A DNA stretch of 64,000 nucleotides from Artocarpus heterophyllus. Lineage: Eukaryota > Streptophyta > Magnoliopsida > Rosales > Moraceae. The position numbers and the translations under genes are program-made. The stretch's first letter is position 1. Every line of letters starts with the position of its first letter. The stretch covers positions 37,072,052 through 37,136,051 of the forward strand of contig CM046348.1 of NCBI GenBank assembly GCA_025403435.1, read 5' to 3'. This document shows positions 1 through 10,764 of the stretch, piece after piece. Below the pieces are notes generated by a model, which was not told the DNA's origin, did not search any database, and saw only the letters and a program-made list of their open reading frames with translations.

Positions 1-834
1 TGTCTGATTTTGCCATTTTAGTATCCTTTTGCTCTGTTTTTCTGTCAAATTTCAAATCTAAAGATAAAAAATTAAAATAAATTAATTATTTTACAAATAT
101 AATATTTACAATAATTTTAAAAATATTTACTTTGCATTAAAATACATGAAAATAATTACAAACTTTTAAAATTCTAAGCTAATTCGATTTGATACAGATA
201 TAATTTTTAAGGCTCTTAAATATTTTTAGAAATTACTAAAAATATTATAGAATATATTTACAAACTTAAAACATTCTATAAAACATATTAAGACTCAAAA
301 TATAATTATCACTCATTATTTTTATGATTTTAATTAATTTCAAATTAAACTAATATTTCACATAAAAAAATGATTCTAAAAATTACCAAAAATATTATTA
401 AACATAAAACATATTAAAAATTACAATTAAATATATTTTTACACTAAGACACTAAAATACTGTTTAATACATAGTTGCTTTAATTAAGGAGTTTAACAAG
501 AAATATAAATATAAAATTATTGATTTTAGCTTTAAGAAAAAGTATATTTTCTAAGTCTCATTAGGCAGTGACATCGCCTATTGAGAAGGAGAGATCTTCA
601 ATTGTGTTAGGTTTTAGACATACTTTGAAATCAAGAGTAGATATCAAAAGTTTTGTTAAATCAAGCGTTGAGATTAATTTGAGCCAAATTTTGATTTTGA
701 ACTTCCCACATCCAAGTCTATTTTTTATTTACTATTTTTGCTAACTATTTTCTAATTGAAGTTGCTTAAAAAATAAAATAGGTTACTCAAAAAAAATAAA
801 ATAGGAAACATGACAATTTTTAAATAATAATAAA
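1..834. other. AT-rich intergenic DNA
   Basis: Very AT-rich sequence with long A and T runs. I see no convincing open reading frame, RNA gene or element terminus. It is the distal upstream region of the PMD gene. Confidence 0.6.
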
Positions 835-975
835 ACAAAGCCCATTGAAAGCAATCAAATAATGACAATATATATATATATATTATCTGCGCTTTAAAAT
901 TTTTAATTTTTTTAATTAAAAACAAAAATTTAATTTCGAGCAAATAAAAAGAAAAGGGAAAAAAAAGTTGGGCTT
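835..975 (+). promoter_or_regulatory. candidate core promoter region of the PMD gene
   Basis: Two copies of the plant site II element (TGGGCY) are seen: reversed at 839-844 (AGCCCA) and forward at 969-974 (TGGGCT). The second lies in a small inverted repeat, GGGCTT...AAGCCC. Just after it the base composition changes from AT-rich to the mixed, pyrimidine-rich kind usual in plant leaders. Site II elements bind TCP factors and are common in promoters of growth-linked genes. Transcription start and TATA box are not resolved, so this is inference from motifs and composition. Confidence 0.35.
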
Positions 976-2354
976 CCAACAAGCCCTTATCTCGTTGGTG
1001 CTTCATCTCTGGTACACATAATCGTTTGCACAGACAAAGAACAAATACCCTTTTTAACTTTTTCTACGCCGCTTTTGCTTTCCCTTTGGAGTTTCGACGG
1101 CACTCTCCGTCGTCGTTTTGTCTCACCTCTCCTCATTCCCAAACCTCTCTTCGAGAAAACACTCGGAAAAAGAATTCTGAATTGAATCCCTATAAAATTT
1201 GTCTTTTTTTTTTTTCGTGCTTTTAGTATGTAGTATGTGCTAAACGGTGTCGGTTCCTCTAAAAGAAGTGTAAAAACGCATGCCGGTGGGTTTAATATAT
1301 GTATTTTTGCACTATCCAGGAAAACGGCGTCGTTGCCCTTGGAGATATCAAATCGGAAAGTTTTCCCAATCCTGGCCGGAGACTTCTGATCTTTCTGGGT
1401 TCCGGTGAGCCACAAACAATCAATCCCAAGGTTTTTCTTTTTTTTCTTTTTTTGGGGGAAGCATTGGAAAGAGAGAAAAATTGGGTCTTTAAATACTGGT
1501 TTTTTTTTTTTTTTTTTTCCTTTTGTTGGATTAAATTTTTGAGGAAAAAAGGGAGGATATCAAGTGAGATTAATGGAAAGTTTGGAGATTTTACTTACTT
1601 GGTTGTGGCTGCAAGTTTTTGTCATTTTCCTGTCCTTCAGGCCAAAACCCAGTTTTCCAGTTTTCATTACTGGCTTTTTGTGTTTGTGTATAAGTACTTG
1701 TAAATGGAACCTAATATCCAAATGTTTTTCTCCCTTTTTTCTTTGGTTGAAATTTGCTGAAGAAAAATAGGATTAAAAAACAAAGTCTTAGTGAGAATTT
1801 TAATTTGTACAAGAGGAAAAATATTATGGAGAAATGTGTTATATTATCCAATCCCATTTGAGTTGAGAAGAAGGGAAGAAAAGGGTGTCATTGTTTTATT
1901 GTTATTATTATTTTTTTTTGACTTTTTGCTTTCGTATATTAGTATTAAGAACTACATTGGAGATTTTTATTATATCCTAAGAAGACATGATCGGGGAAAC
2001 CACTTGGCTCTTTCAATTTCTTTAATCTTTGGTTAATGTGACTTGAGAGTCTGCAATTGCAAGCAGTTTATGTTTTCAACAATAAATTTAATTCGATTTA
2101 CAAACAATATAATGCTTTGGTCTAAGTTGAACAACTGAAGCTTATTCATTTATTGCTTTGCCATACTTGTTAAACTTGATAAACTTATAAGCTGACTGCA
2201 GATTCTTAATTGGCTTGGAAAGTTTCACTATTTTTTCCCTCTATCTTGGGGCGTTTATCAAGTCCGACTAGAATGATTATGAATTTAAATAACAAATTTG
2301 CTGCTCCTGCTTTGTGCTCTTATGGTAGATATATTATTTTTTCCACCGTCACTG
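976..2354 (+). other. putative 5' leader with a leader intron
   Basis: Sequence between the candidate promoter and the MAIL2-like start codon. A strong donor, TCCG/GTGAGC, has its GT at 1405-1406. Possible acceptors are CTGACTGCAG ending at 2201 and a better pyrimidine-tract AG ending at 2328, so a leader intron of roughly 0.8-0.9 kb is likely but its 3' end is unsure. Long T runs (about 1500-1520 and 1910-1920) fit an intron. Short open frames here are not supported as proteins. Confidence 0.45.
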
Positions 2355-5159
2355 ATGGATGTAACGTTCGTGGACCCATATGGAACAAATCCTGGACCAA
2401 TTGATGGTTCGCTACTTTATGATCAAGAGAAACATGTTTCCTCCGCAGTTTGGGATGGGCAGGTGGAGTTTACTTGATGAGCTTTAAGTTTCTTTTTCTC
2501 TTTGCTACCTTTTGTGATGAAAATATTTCTTTAGCGAATGAATTTATGCCAAAAATGTTTCAAATAATGGTTGCAGGAGCGCGGTGCACTTAGATGTCAT
2601 GAACACACTTCAAAGCTTGACCAGTGGACACTCACTCCAAAACAAATTGAGTTAGTAGCGAAGGCTGGGTTCGGGTATTTAAGATTGATTCCTGCAATAA
2701 GTCTAGACAATCCTCTAATTTCTGCGTTAGTTGAGAGGTGGAGGAGGGAAACAAACACTTTCCACTTGAATGTCGGGGAGATGGCAGTAACCCTTAAGGA
2801 TGTTGCATTGTTGCTTGGACTAGCAATCGATGGAGAACCAGTGATCGGTACAACTTACACCACCTGCCACATAGTGTGTGAAAAATATCTGGGGAAAGCA
2901 CCAGAACCTGGTTATACTAGTGGTGGAATGGTAAAGCTAAGTTGGTTGAAGGAGTTTTTTTCTCGGTGTCCTGAAGATGCCCCGCTTGAGGTTATTGAGC
3001 GCCATACGCGTGCTTACCTCTTATACCTTGTAGGCAGCACAATTTTTTCAACTACCACTGGGAATAAAGTCCCGGTTATGTACCTTCCCTTATTTGAGAA
3101 TTTTGACCTGTGTGGAAAATATTCCTGGGGCGCTGCAGCATTGGCATTCTTGTATAGGGCCTTAGGCAATGCCTCACTGAGATCTCAGAGTACAATTAGT
3201 GGATGTCTAACACTGCTACAGGTAATTTTCGTGGCTGACTCTTTTTTCTCTCTTTTATATCTTATTTTCTCTGTTGTTAATATTATTTTTGGTTTCTTGT
3301 TGGATATTTCTTCTTAAAATTCTCTGTCCTATGAGCAGTGTTGGAGTCACTTTCACTTGAATATTGGTCGCCCAAGGCTCAATCATGATCCGGCACACGA
3401 TCGCTTTCCGTTTGTGCTTAGATGGAAAGGAAAACAAAGTGGTCCAACAGCAAACCGTGATGTAGTATTTTATCGCAAGGCATTGGATTCTCTGAAACCA
3501 TGTGATGTAAGTTTTTTTTTTTTTTTTTTCATGTTTCAGATAGGATTCAATTTATAGACTGATTTTACCTGTAAAGTATAGCGCAAATAGTGTGCTTTTG
3601 ATATACAGGTAGAGTGGCTTCCTTACAGAAACATGGACAGTACATTAATTCCAGAAGATATTAAGAGTAATCTGATCTTGGGGAGGTCAAAGACAATGTT
3701 GATTTGTTTTGACAAGGCAGAAAGGCACCTCCCTGACCGTTGCTTAAGGCAATACGGCCTGTCTCAGTCAATCCCAGAAGATGTACAACGATGGGAAAGA
3801 AAAAGTCGTGGAGTTGATGGTGGGGTTGACTTGTCAATGAAGATGCAATCAGAAGTTGATGAATGGTCTGAGTGTCGATCTCATATCGCTGAAGGTGATA
3901 ATGGCGCAGATGAAAACGATTACATGCAGTGGTACCTGAAAATTACTCGTAAATTTGTAGGAAGGCCTATATCTCTCTCATCCGAATTTCAGAGAACAGT
4001 AAGCCTGAGATAGTTAATTGTTGTTAATGAATTTTCAGGGATGTATCTGATGTAATTGGAACGCAAATGACCCATCAGTCTGATATAGTTTCTTTTATTT
4101 TGAATTTTGCAGAATGCTGGTCTGAGGGATATTGCACATATAGCAGATACATTCTCTACAAAGGGGTTGGATCCTCAACAAATTGAGCTGGTTTCTAGAA
4201 TCAGGTATATTGCGCATGAATGTCTGAGAGACCAAGTTGGAGGTCCAGCCATTGTGGCGGCTACCCCACAAGTTGAAGTCGGAAAAAGGGTAAGAGGAAA
4301 GGAGAGAGTAAGAAGAAAGAATGCTGGAAAACGTGTACGGAAGGATGAGTTGATGCAATATGGTGCAGCCAGTGAGGATGACCAATCTCATTTTGGTGCT
4401 ACCGTTGAGATTGCTCAATTGCCATTAGACCATGCAGATAGAGAAGAGAATCATTCTCAGCTATATGCTTTAGATAGCGTGGACAATCCTTTACGAATAA
4501 TTCATGCAGATGGCGAGGATGAGTCTATGCATCTGTGCGGTGCAGGTATTGAGATTGATCATTCATCGCTAAACCATGCAACTGTTGATGCTGACATGAG
4601 CCATGCATCTACGGTAGCTGACGAGACCCAGTTTCCTAATGAAACACAGAAGAACAATGGCTCGCAGCCTTGTGCTGCAATGACTGAGGTGAAGGACTCC
4701 CAACTTTCTGATGCAAAGCTGCAGGTTGAACCACAATATCGTGATGCAACTGAGGTTGTCAGCCCACAACAAAATGACATAACCAAGGAGGTTGTTGACT
4801 CACAGCTTAATGATGCTAATAAGGAGGCAGTAGATTTTCAGTTTAATGATGCAAATGAGGCCATTGACCTGCTGAATGATGCAACCAAAAAGGTTGTTGA
4901 CTCACATAGTGATGCAACTAAAGAGGCCATCGACTCGCAGCTGAGTGATGCAAAGGAGGTGACTGACTCACAGCTTAGTGACCAAAAGGTCATCGACTCA
5001 CAGCTTCCTGATGCAGCTAACAATGTCAATGGCTTACAACTTTCTCAGGTCACCAGTGAGAGTGATCCAGAGACGGCTAAAGCAGCTGCAGAAGTTGTTC
5101 AGCAATCATCCCTTGAAACTTCCATGGAAGTGGCACAACCGAATGCTGTTGCATCTTAG
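2355..5159 (+). CDS. MAIL2: plant mobile domain protein, MAIN-LIKE family (MAIL2-like)
   Basis: Five exons join in frame with GT/AG borders: 2355-2462, 2577-3221, 3339-3506, 3609-3998 and 4113-5159, giving 785 codons. The start ATG at 2355 opens the short first exon, which has the GPIDGSLLYDQ and VSSAVWDGQ segments I know from MAIL2-type proteins. The plant mobile domain spans about residues 37-435, with GEMAVTLKDVALLLGL (103-118), the segment WGAAALAFLYRALGNAS (220-236) and CWSHFHLNIGRPR at the start of exon 3. A basic stretch at about 494-516 (GKRVRGKERVRR and following) is a likely nuclear localisation signal. The acidic tail holds an imperfect 11-residue repeat. MAIN and MAIL1 act in the nucleus in genome stability and transposon silencing with PP7-like phosphatases; that role is only inferred for this protein. 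Family membership is firm; the exact paralogue is from memory. Confidence 0.93.
4797..5015 (+). repeat. 33-bp in-frame degenerate repeat in the PMD protein tail
   Basis: The exon 5 tail repeats a unit of about 11 residues of the form DSQLxDAxKEV. Copies DSQLND, DFQFND, DLLND, DSHSD, DSQLSD, DSQLSD and DSQLPD start 12, 11, 11, 11, 11 and 10 residues apart. An isolated DSQLSD lies further upstream at about 4695. All copies stay in frame, so the array is translated and probably disordered and acidic. Confidence 0.75.
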
Positions 5160-5865
5160 TATAATTTGAAGTCACTATCTGGCAACTTTTTGCACGGTAA
5201 TTCTTCCAGAACTATCATGTAATTGCTATGTGATTAATTTATACTGTATATTTTTATGCATCTTGCTCTGCCTTCTAGTTTTCTGATGAATTTGAAATTC
5301 CATTTTGTTATGGCAGGCTGAAGACTAACTAATATTTCAAATGTGGCTAGAATGAGGAGTACCCGGATCAAAATTTTCCCCTTTTTGTGTCAAGCTGTGA
5401 ATTTTTAGCTTAGTTGATTTATTTTAATGCCTATCATTTTAGAATTACATCATGTAATATCTAAGGTATTTTCTGCTTAAATCCTTTTTCGTATCTTGTG
5501 TTCTGCGCAAGTAGCTTCCCTCATATTACATCTTTTGTTTCTTTCCAAGTTCTTGTTTTTGGGACTCCACCAGGCAAATACAATAAGGGAAGATAGCTAT
5601 CAGTAGCAAGAAACAAGTTTCTCTCTCTTGCCTGAAAGTATATGCTTTCTAAGATTATATCCGTTAGCAAACTGTCAATTTGACTTTTCTGCCTCTTACT
5701 GTAGCATGTGAGAGCTTTATACTATTTCTTAACCAAAAAATTGGTTCTAACAACTTTGTCAAACACCCTATAGGTTTTTTTTCCATATATATATAAGAGG
5801 AATTAAATTGTATCAGGGGCATATCTATACAGGAATAAATTGGCGAGAGGAGCATAAGATAGCTC
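5160..5865 (+). other. 3' flank of the PMD gene, probable 3' UTR
   Basis: No coding sequence seen. GCACG/GTAATT (GT at about 5198) and TTATGGCAG/GCTGAAG (AG ending about 5317) could bound a 3' UTR intron. The stretch ends with AGCTC (5861-5865), the left copy of the target duplication of element A. Confidence 0.45.
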
Positions 5866-6292
5866 CGTTAGTGTGCAGAGAGCGCTATTAAGCACTCACA
5901 AGTGATATAAGCACTTACATTATTATACTGGGTATAATTCATTAAGTGACCCATGATGATAATATTTTTGGCTTGTAACCATGGGGAAAAAAACCTAGTG
6001 TTGGCCTTAGTTTTACTAAGGGTGATAGGCTTTGGGTCCCTAGCTCTCTCCATTCTCCCTGCCGTGTACACCATCAATTTTGAGGGAGCAAGAGCTGGAA
6101 GCTTTCAAGGTAGCGAGGAACCACAAGTCCCAAAGCAGCAAGAACGTCGTGGTTCAACTGGAGGGAAGGCAACAAGAGTGTCGGGGAGCTTACGGTTTGC
6201 AAGGTGAATTTCAATGGCGGAGGTACGTAACGATCCATGCTTCCGAGTTTGATTTATATGCTTGATGTTATTACATATAATTTAGTCTAATA
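5866..6292 (+). repeat. 5' LTR of element A
   Basis: Matches the split 3' LTR at 44606-44935 plus 62581-62662 along its length, with scattered substitutions and small indels. Its first base is C where the 3' copy has T. Confidence 0.9.
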
Positions 6293-6307
6293 GTTGGCAT
6301 CAGAGCC
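6293..6307 (+). promoter_or_regulatory. primer-binding site of element A
   Basis: TTGGCATCAGAGCC directly after the LTR is complementary to the 3' end of initiator tRNA-Met, with one change from the usual TTGGTATCAGAGCC. Confidence 0.8.
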
Positions 6308-7849
6308 GACCGACCTCTACTTTGAAATTTAGAGCAGTATATGGTTAATGGAAAAACGTACCCGTTAAACATGTTTGTGATTATTGGGCTTTTTAATTTG
6401 GAGTTTTTTGGTAAAAAAAAAAGGTTAGAAATCATTAAGATATTTGATTTCTAAGGTTTTTGCGATTTGAAACATCAAAAACAGTGTCTAAAAGGGCAAG
6501 AAACCGTTAGGTTTCATACGGGGTCTGAACCGGGTTATGAAGACCCCGCTAAAGGTTGAAGACGACTCAAAACGATACATCGTTTTGATTTTTTAAGCCC
6601 AACGGCAAGCAAAAAAGACATGTCGTTTTTGCCTTCCCTTGGCAAAACGACATGTCGTTTCATATAAAGGAGGAAATGGATGTAGCAGTGGCTTGTTGGA
6701 GCCCCAGACTCTTTACTTGATCCAAGATGTGTAATGTATATGCCATACGTTTCACTTGTAGCAAACGACAAGTCGTTTTGGGATCTCAATCCTAAAACCA
6801 CAGGTCATTTTATAATAGGCAAAAAAAAATCCAAAAATTAAAAAAAAATTGGGTACCTTTTTCAGAATTCTTATTTCAATAATTTGGGAAAATTTTAATA
6901 AAATTTTCAGATTTAAATATTTTGTGAAATTTTCATAATATCCACAAATTTTGATATTTTTATGAATTTTTTTTTCATATTTTGTATTATTCATGAAAAG
7001 ATTTATTATTTTGAATATTCATAATTTTTTGTATTGGTTATGAATATTATACAGTTTTGGTGTAGATATAATTTTTGTATATTTATGTGCATATAATGTT
7101 CATTATATATAATTTGTGATTTAAATTATGCATGAAATATTAAGTTATATAATTTAGTACTTTAAAATGTTGTATAAAAATGTGCTAAATTATTTTTTGA
7201 ATGTATAATTTTAATCTATGCATAATCAATATTAGTACATAAATTATTCATTTTTTGTTCATATTTATTAATATTGCTTTAAGTTAAATGCAATTTATTT
7301 ATGAACAAAATTTGAGAATAAAATGTCTAGTGATTCATATAATTTTAATTAATTAAAGTCTAGCCACAACAGCTTTAATTATATAAAATTATATATTAAG
7401 TGGTTTAAGATCACATTTAAAAAAGGACATGTATTGCAATTAATTATAATTGATATAATAAATTTTATCCTATAGGAATTTTATTATATTTCTATGGTTA
7501 ATTAGGATAGAGTCTGAAACTATATTTCTTAATTTATCCACAGAGATTAAAAAAAGGAACATAATTTGATAGTTTTATCAAAAATTAAGTAAATCTAATT
7601 GAATTAGAACTTTAGCCAAGGGTAAGTTTTATATCACTTGATTCATAATTCAAAGGAACATAATTTGATAATTTTTACATAAAGTTAAGTGAATCTAATT
7701 GAATTAAAGCTTTAGCCCACAGGTAAGTTTTATGTCACTAGATTTTAATTTTTAAATCATAATTTATATTGGTAAAACATGATATAAGTTTATTAGTCTC
7801 AAAAATTATGAAATGTAAGCATGTAATTTTTAATGCAGCCTTGTGACTT
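6308..7849 (+). other. untranslated leader of element A
   Basis: The first 500 bases hold a cluster of AAACGAC-type palindromes (separate entry). From about 6800 to 7850 it is AT-rich sequence in which I see no gene or element end. Confidence 0.6.
6568..6778. repeat. cluster of AAACGAC palindromes
   Basis: CAAAACGATACATCGTTTTG at 6568-6587, AAAAAAGACATGTCGTTTTT at 6611-6630, the perfect 16-bp palindrome AAACGACATGTCGTTT at 6645-6660 and AAACGACAAGTCGTTT at 6763-6778. Four related inverted repeats fall within 211 bp of otherwise AT-rich leader. Confidence 0.85.
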
Positions 7850-8735
7850 GCGAATTATTCTGACATTAAATGAAAAATTCCCAAACTTAGAGTAGACAAC
7901 TATAAAATATAGAATGAGAGAATTCTTCTTCAAATTAGGTGATTAGACATAGATCATGCTATAAGAAAAGACGAACCTGTTATTACTAACACTAGCAATA
8001 TTGATGAAATGAGCTCTTGAAGAACATTAGGACCGATGTAATTGCATCAATATGATGTTCATAATGATCAATATTTATGCTGATATTAGAAATTCCGTCA
8101 ATAAGCATACGAATGTCAAGGCATTATTGAAAAGCCGTTGATGGGCACTTTGCATCATCAGATAAAGCGCTTGCTAGTACCCTAATAATAAAATTTACAT
8201 CCTTAAAGGACTCACTCTGTTCAAAGGTGTGCGTGAACACTTCCTAGAGATGGGGAACACTACGCTCAATCAAAGACACTTGAGATTGATATATCTGAAA
8301 TCAAAGACACTTGAGTTTGATATATCTAAATTTTTCCTTGTGCACTATATGTTAATCACTCTTTTACAGCAATATGAACCCTTCAAAATATTTTGTAATA
8401 CAATAGGGATAAATGGTTGATTAATGAATTTATGACCATGTGTGTTCAAGAAGAAGAGAGGCTGGTAATGAAATGAGTGAATGTGTGTTATTGGCAATAG
8501 AAGAAAAGAATAAATAAATAAATGATGATGATAATAATAATTCAATCCTATTTATTTGTTATGAATCTAATATGATTAATATCAATCATAACACATAGTG
8601 CATTGATTTTTGTCATACAATCCATATTTCAAATACCGAGTATACTAAACCTAAGGATGACAGTATTGACTAAACAAAGCATCTATTTAGGAAATAAGAT
8701 ACGTTCACATGCAAAGACAACTAGAACATACATTT
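7850..8735 (+). pseudogene. element A gag remnant, part 1
   Basis: Decayed Copia gag in several frames. Readable pieces are SDKALASTLIIKF near 8160, GVREHFLEMGN at about 8225 and FLVHYMLITLLQQYEPFKI near 8335, then an EEERL segment at about 8450, all in the usual gag order. Stops and shifts prevent any full product. Element B1 cuts in after 8735. The part from 8017 is duplicated at 14287-15010. Confidence 0.8.
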
Positions 8736-10750
8736 TGGAGTAAAAATGTATGTCCTAAGGAGTAAAAATGTAATACGTTTTTGGAGACATTTTTATCAAT
8801 AAAGAATTTATTCATTTATATATACCAAATTTTGTCCTCTTTACGTTCATATTTGTTGAATGTATGATAAGCAAACAGTAGTCTGAGACTGTCAGTCTAA
8901 ACCTTAGGAATTGGGCATATGATGGGCTGATTATGCGGAAGACACGATTCTTAAGGTGATGGTCTAAAACATATGATCCGCAATCGAGGGAATAAAGTTG
9001 GACGATTTGTTCATGTAAAGATTGTTATGTTGTCTATATCCCTTTTGGGAGATGGTTTGTCTTGACCATTGGAGTTGGACTCCGTGAATAGAAACATTGG
9101 CGCGTTGTCATAGGTGACGATGTGTTGGATCGGGACATAAAGTGAATTGATTTGGATTAATAATTCTGTCTTGGCAAATCGATTCACTTTAGACAGTCAT
9201 TTGTATTGTATCTTAATCCTGAGATGAATAGTGGGCCCGTTGTCTCGACTTGTGTCTTTTGATGTACCAATGGGTGACTCCCACATCTCTATAGTGGTAT
9301 GCATGCTGGTATGTTGGAGGCATGACTCTTGATAGCATAGACTTGTTATTCATAGATATGGAATCCATAGCTCCTCTTTAGGAGTAATGATATCCTCTTA
9401 TATGCGTTGTCCTGTAATTGGAAAACTGGAGCGCTCAACCATTTGGATACATAGGTGTAACCGAATGGTATACTATCTTTGGATGGTAAGTTTTCTAATG
9501 GTGAGACAATGGAACGTAAGATAAAAATAATCAGGAAGGTAAGACAGAACTTGTCCTTAAGCCGATTATGGATTATCATATGGGCACACGATACACTATG
9601 ATATGTCATGGAGACTTAGCTACACGAGTTTCGTAATTCTATAAAGTTCGAGAGTGCAGCTCCAAGCTTTTAGTGGAGTAGCGTTGGAGTTGATAATTGT
9701 GAAATGTATATCTGGGATATTGGGTTTCATAATTATCATGAGCTTGAACTTTATAGGTCCATTTTGGTCCCCTTTGCTAGCTCATAAAATCCTGTAACGA
9801 CATGGCGTGCTTTTTCAATAATTGGTGACTTATGTCGGATTTATCAGATTGGTTTAAAATTTGTAAGAATCAAGTAATTCATGTCTGTTTATCGGTTGAA
9901 TTAATTTTGTAAGAAATTAGTTCAAGATAAACTTGTTGAATTATTGCGATCAGATAATTCTTGTCTGTTTATCGGTTGTTTTAATTTTGGACAAAATTAG
10001 AACAAGATAAACTTGTAGAATTATTGTGAATTGATTTATTTTCTTAGAGATTATCTTGATAAAGTTTGTTTTGATCAGATAACTTCTCTATTGGGTTATT
10101 TGAATCAAAACTGAGACTTTATCCTTTAGAATCTCGGGTGGAAAATAAAAGATTCGCGGAGATTTTTTCTCGAGAGTTCGGCCTGCAGGATGACGTGTTC
10201 AGCCTGCCAAACTGGCCTGTTCGGCCTGCCAATCAGCGGTAGATAAGATTACGTGTTTTCATGCGGATCTTATCAGATACTGATCCGAATTTGATTCTGT
10301 TTCGAGTTTTTGAGACCTAATCTGATATGGACTGACCCCAGGACCAATAGGTATAAAAAGGGAGTAAGTCTCATGATTTACTCAGATCAGTCAAGAGATG
10401 AAGAGTGATACTCTTCTAATGAGCATCTGAAAACTCCTTGAGAGCTTTTGTTCACAAATCACGAGCACTAGCTTTGGGTTCTCTCTGTTGGTCGGAAGGA
10501 GAGTCATCAGTGGAAGAGCTGTACGTGTGAGCCCACACTCACTCCGGTTGTGGATAGAGAATAGCAAAGAAGACCAGTTGGTTGAGGCTCTTCTGGAACG
10601 TTACTTCTCTACACGGATCGCAAAGGTTCTTCGGCACACTGAGGTTAGTAAGATCTGTTTAATTTATACATATAACATGTCAAACTTGTGTTTTGGAAAT
10701 TACTCTGATGAAAATTTTTTAAAATTCCGCTACGCACTTTGTTTCCAACA
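8736..10750 (+). repeat. LTR of B1, copy 1
   Basis: Same 2-kb LTR family as in B2, C and D. The usual start TGTTAGACATGTATGCCC is replaced here by TGGAGTAAAAATGTATGTCC. It ends TTTCCAACA before the primer-binding site. TATAAAAAGG near 10352 is a likely TATA box. A GC-rich motif cluster lies at 10176-10235. Confidence 0.9.
10176..10235 (+). repeat. GC-rich TTCGGCCTGCC cluster in LTR
   Basis: Three or four copies of TTCGGCCTGCC variants within 60 bp. Equivalent clusters occur at 16451-16530, 19161-19240, 26371-26430, 28729-28806, 36326-36384 and 38379-38460 in the other LTRs of this family. Confidence 0.8.
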
Positions 10751-10764
10751 ATTGGTATCAGAGC
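10751..10764 (+). promoter_or_regulatory. primer-binding site of B1
   Basis: ATTGGTATCAGAGC follows the LTR end directly, matching initiator tRNA-Met priming. Confidence 0.85.

Noticed and set aside
987..1415. 142-codon antisense ORF over the PMD gene leader
   Set aside because: It overlaps the likely promoter and leader of the MAIL2-like gene, is antisense and of low complexity (poly-K/R), and has no recognisable domain.
1299..1703. 134-codon ORF upstream of the PMD gene
   Set aside because: It covers a strong splice donor and a poly-T intron tract; the phenylalanine runs come from the T tract.
4095..4786. Antisense ORFs over PMD exon 5
   Set aside because: Shadow frames of a well-supported sense exon.
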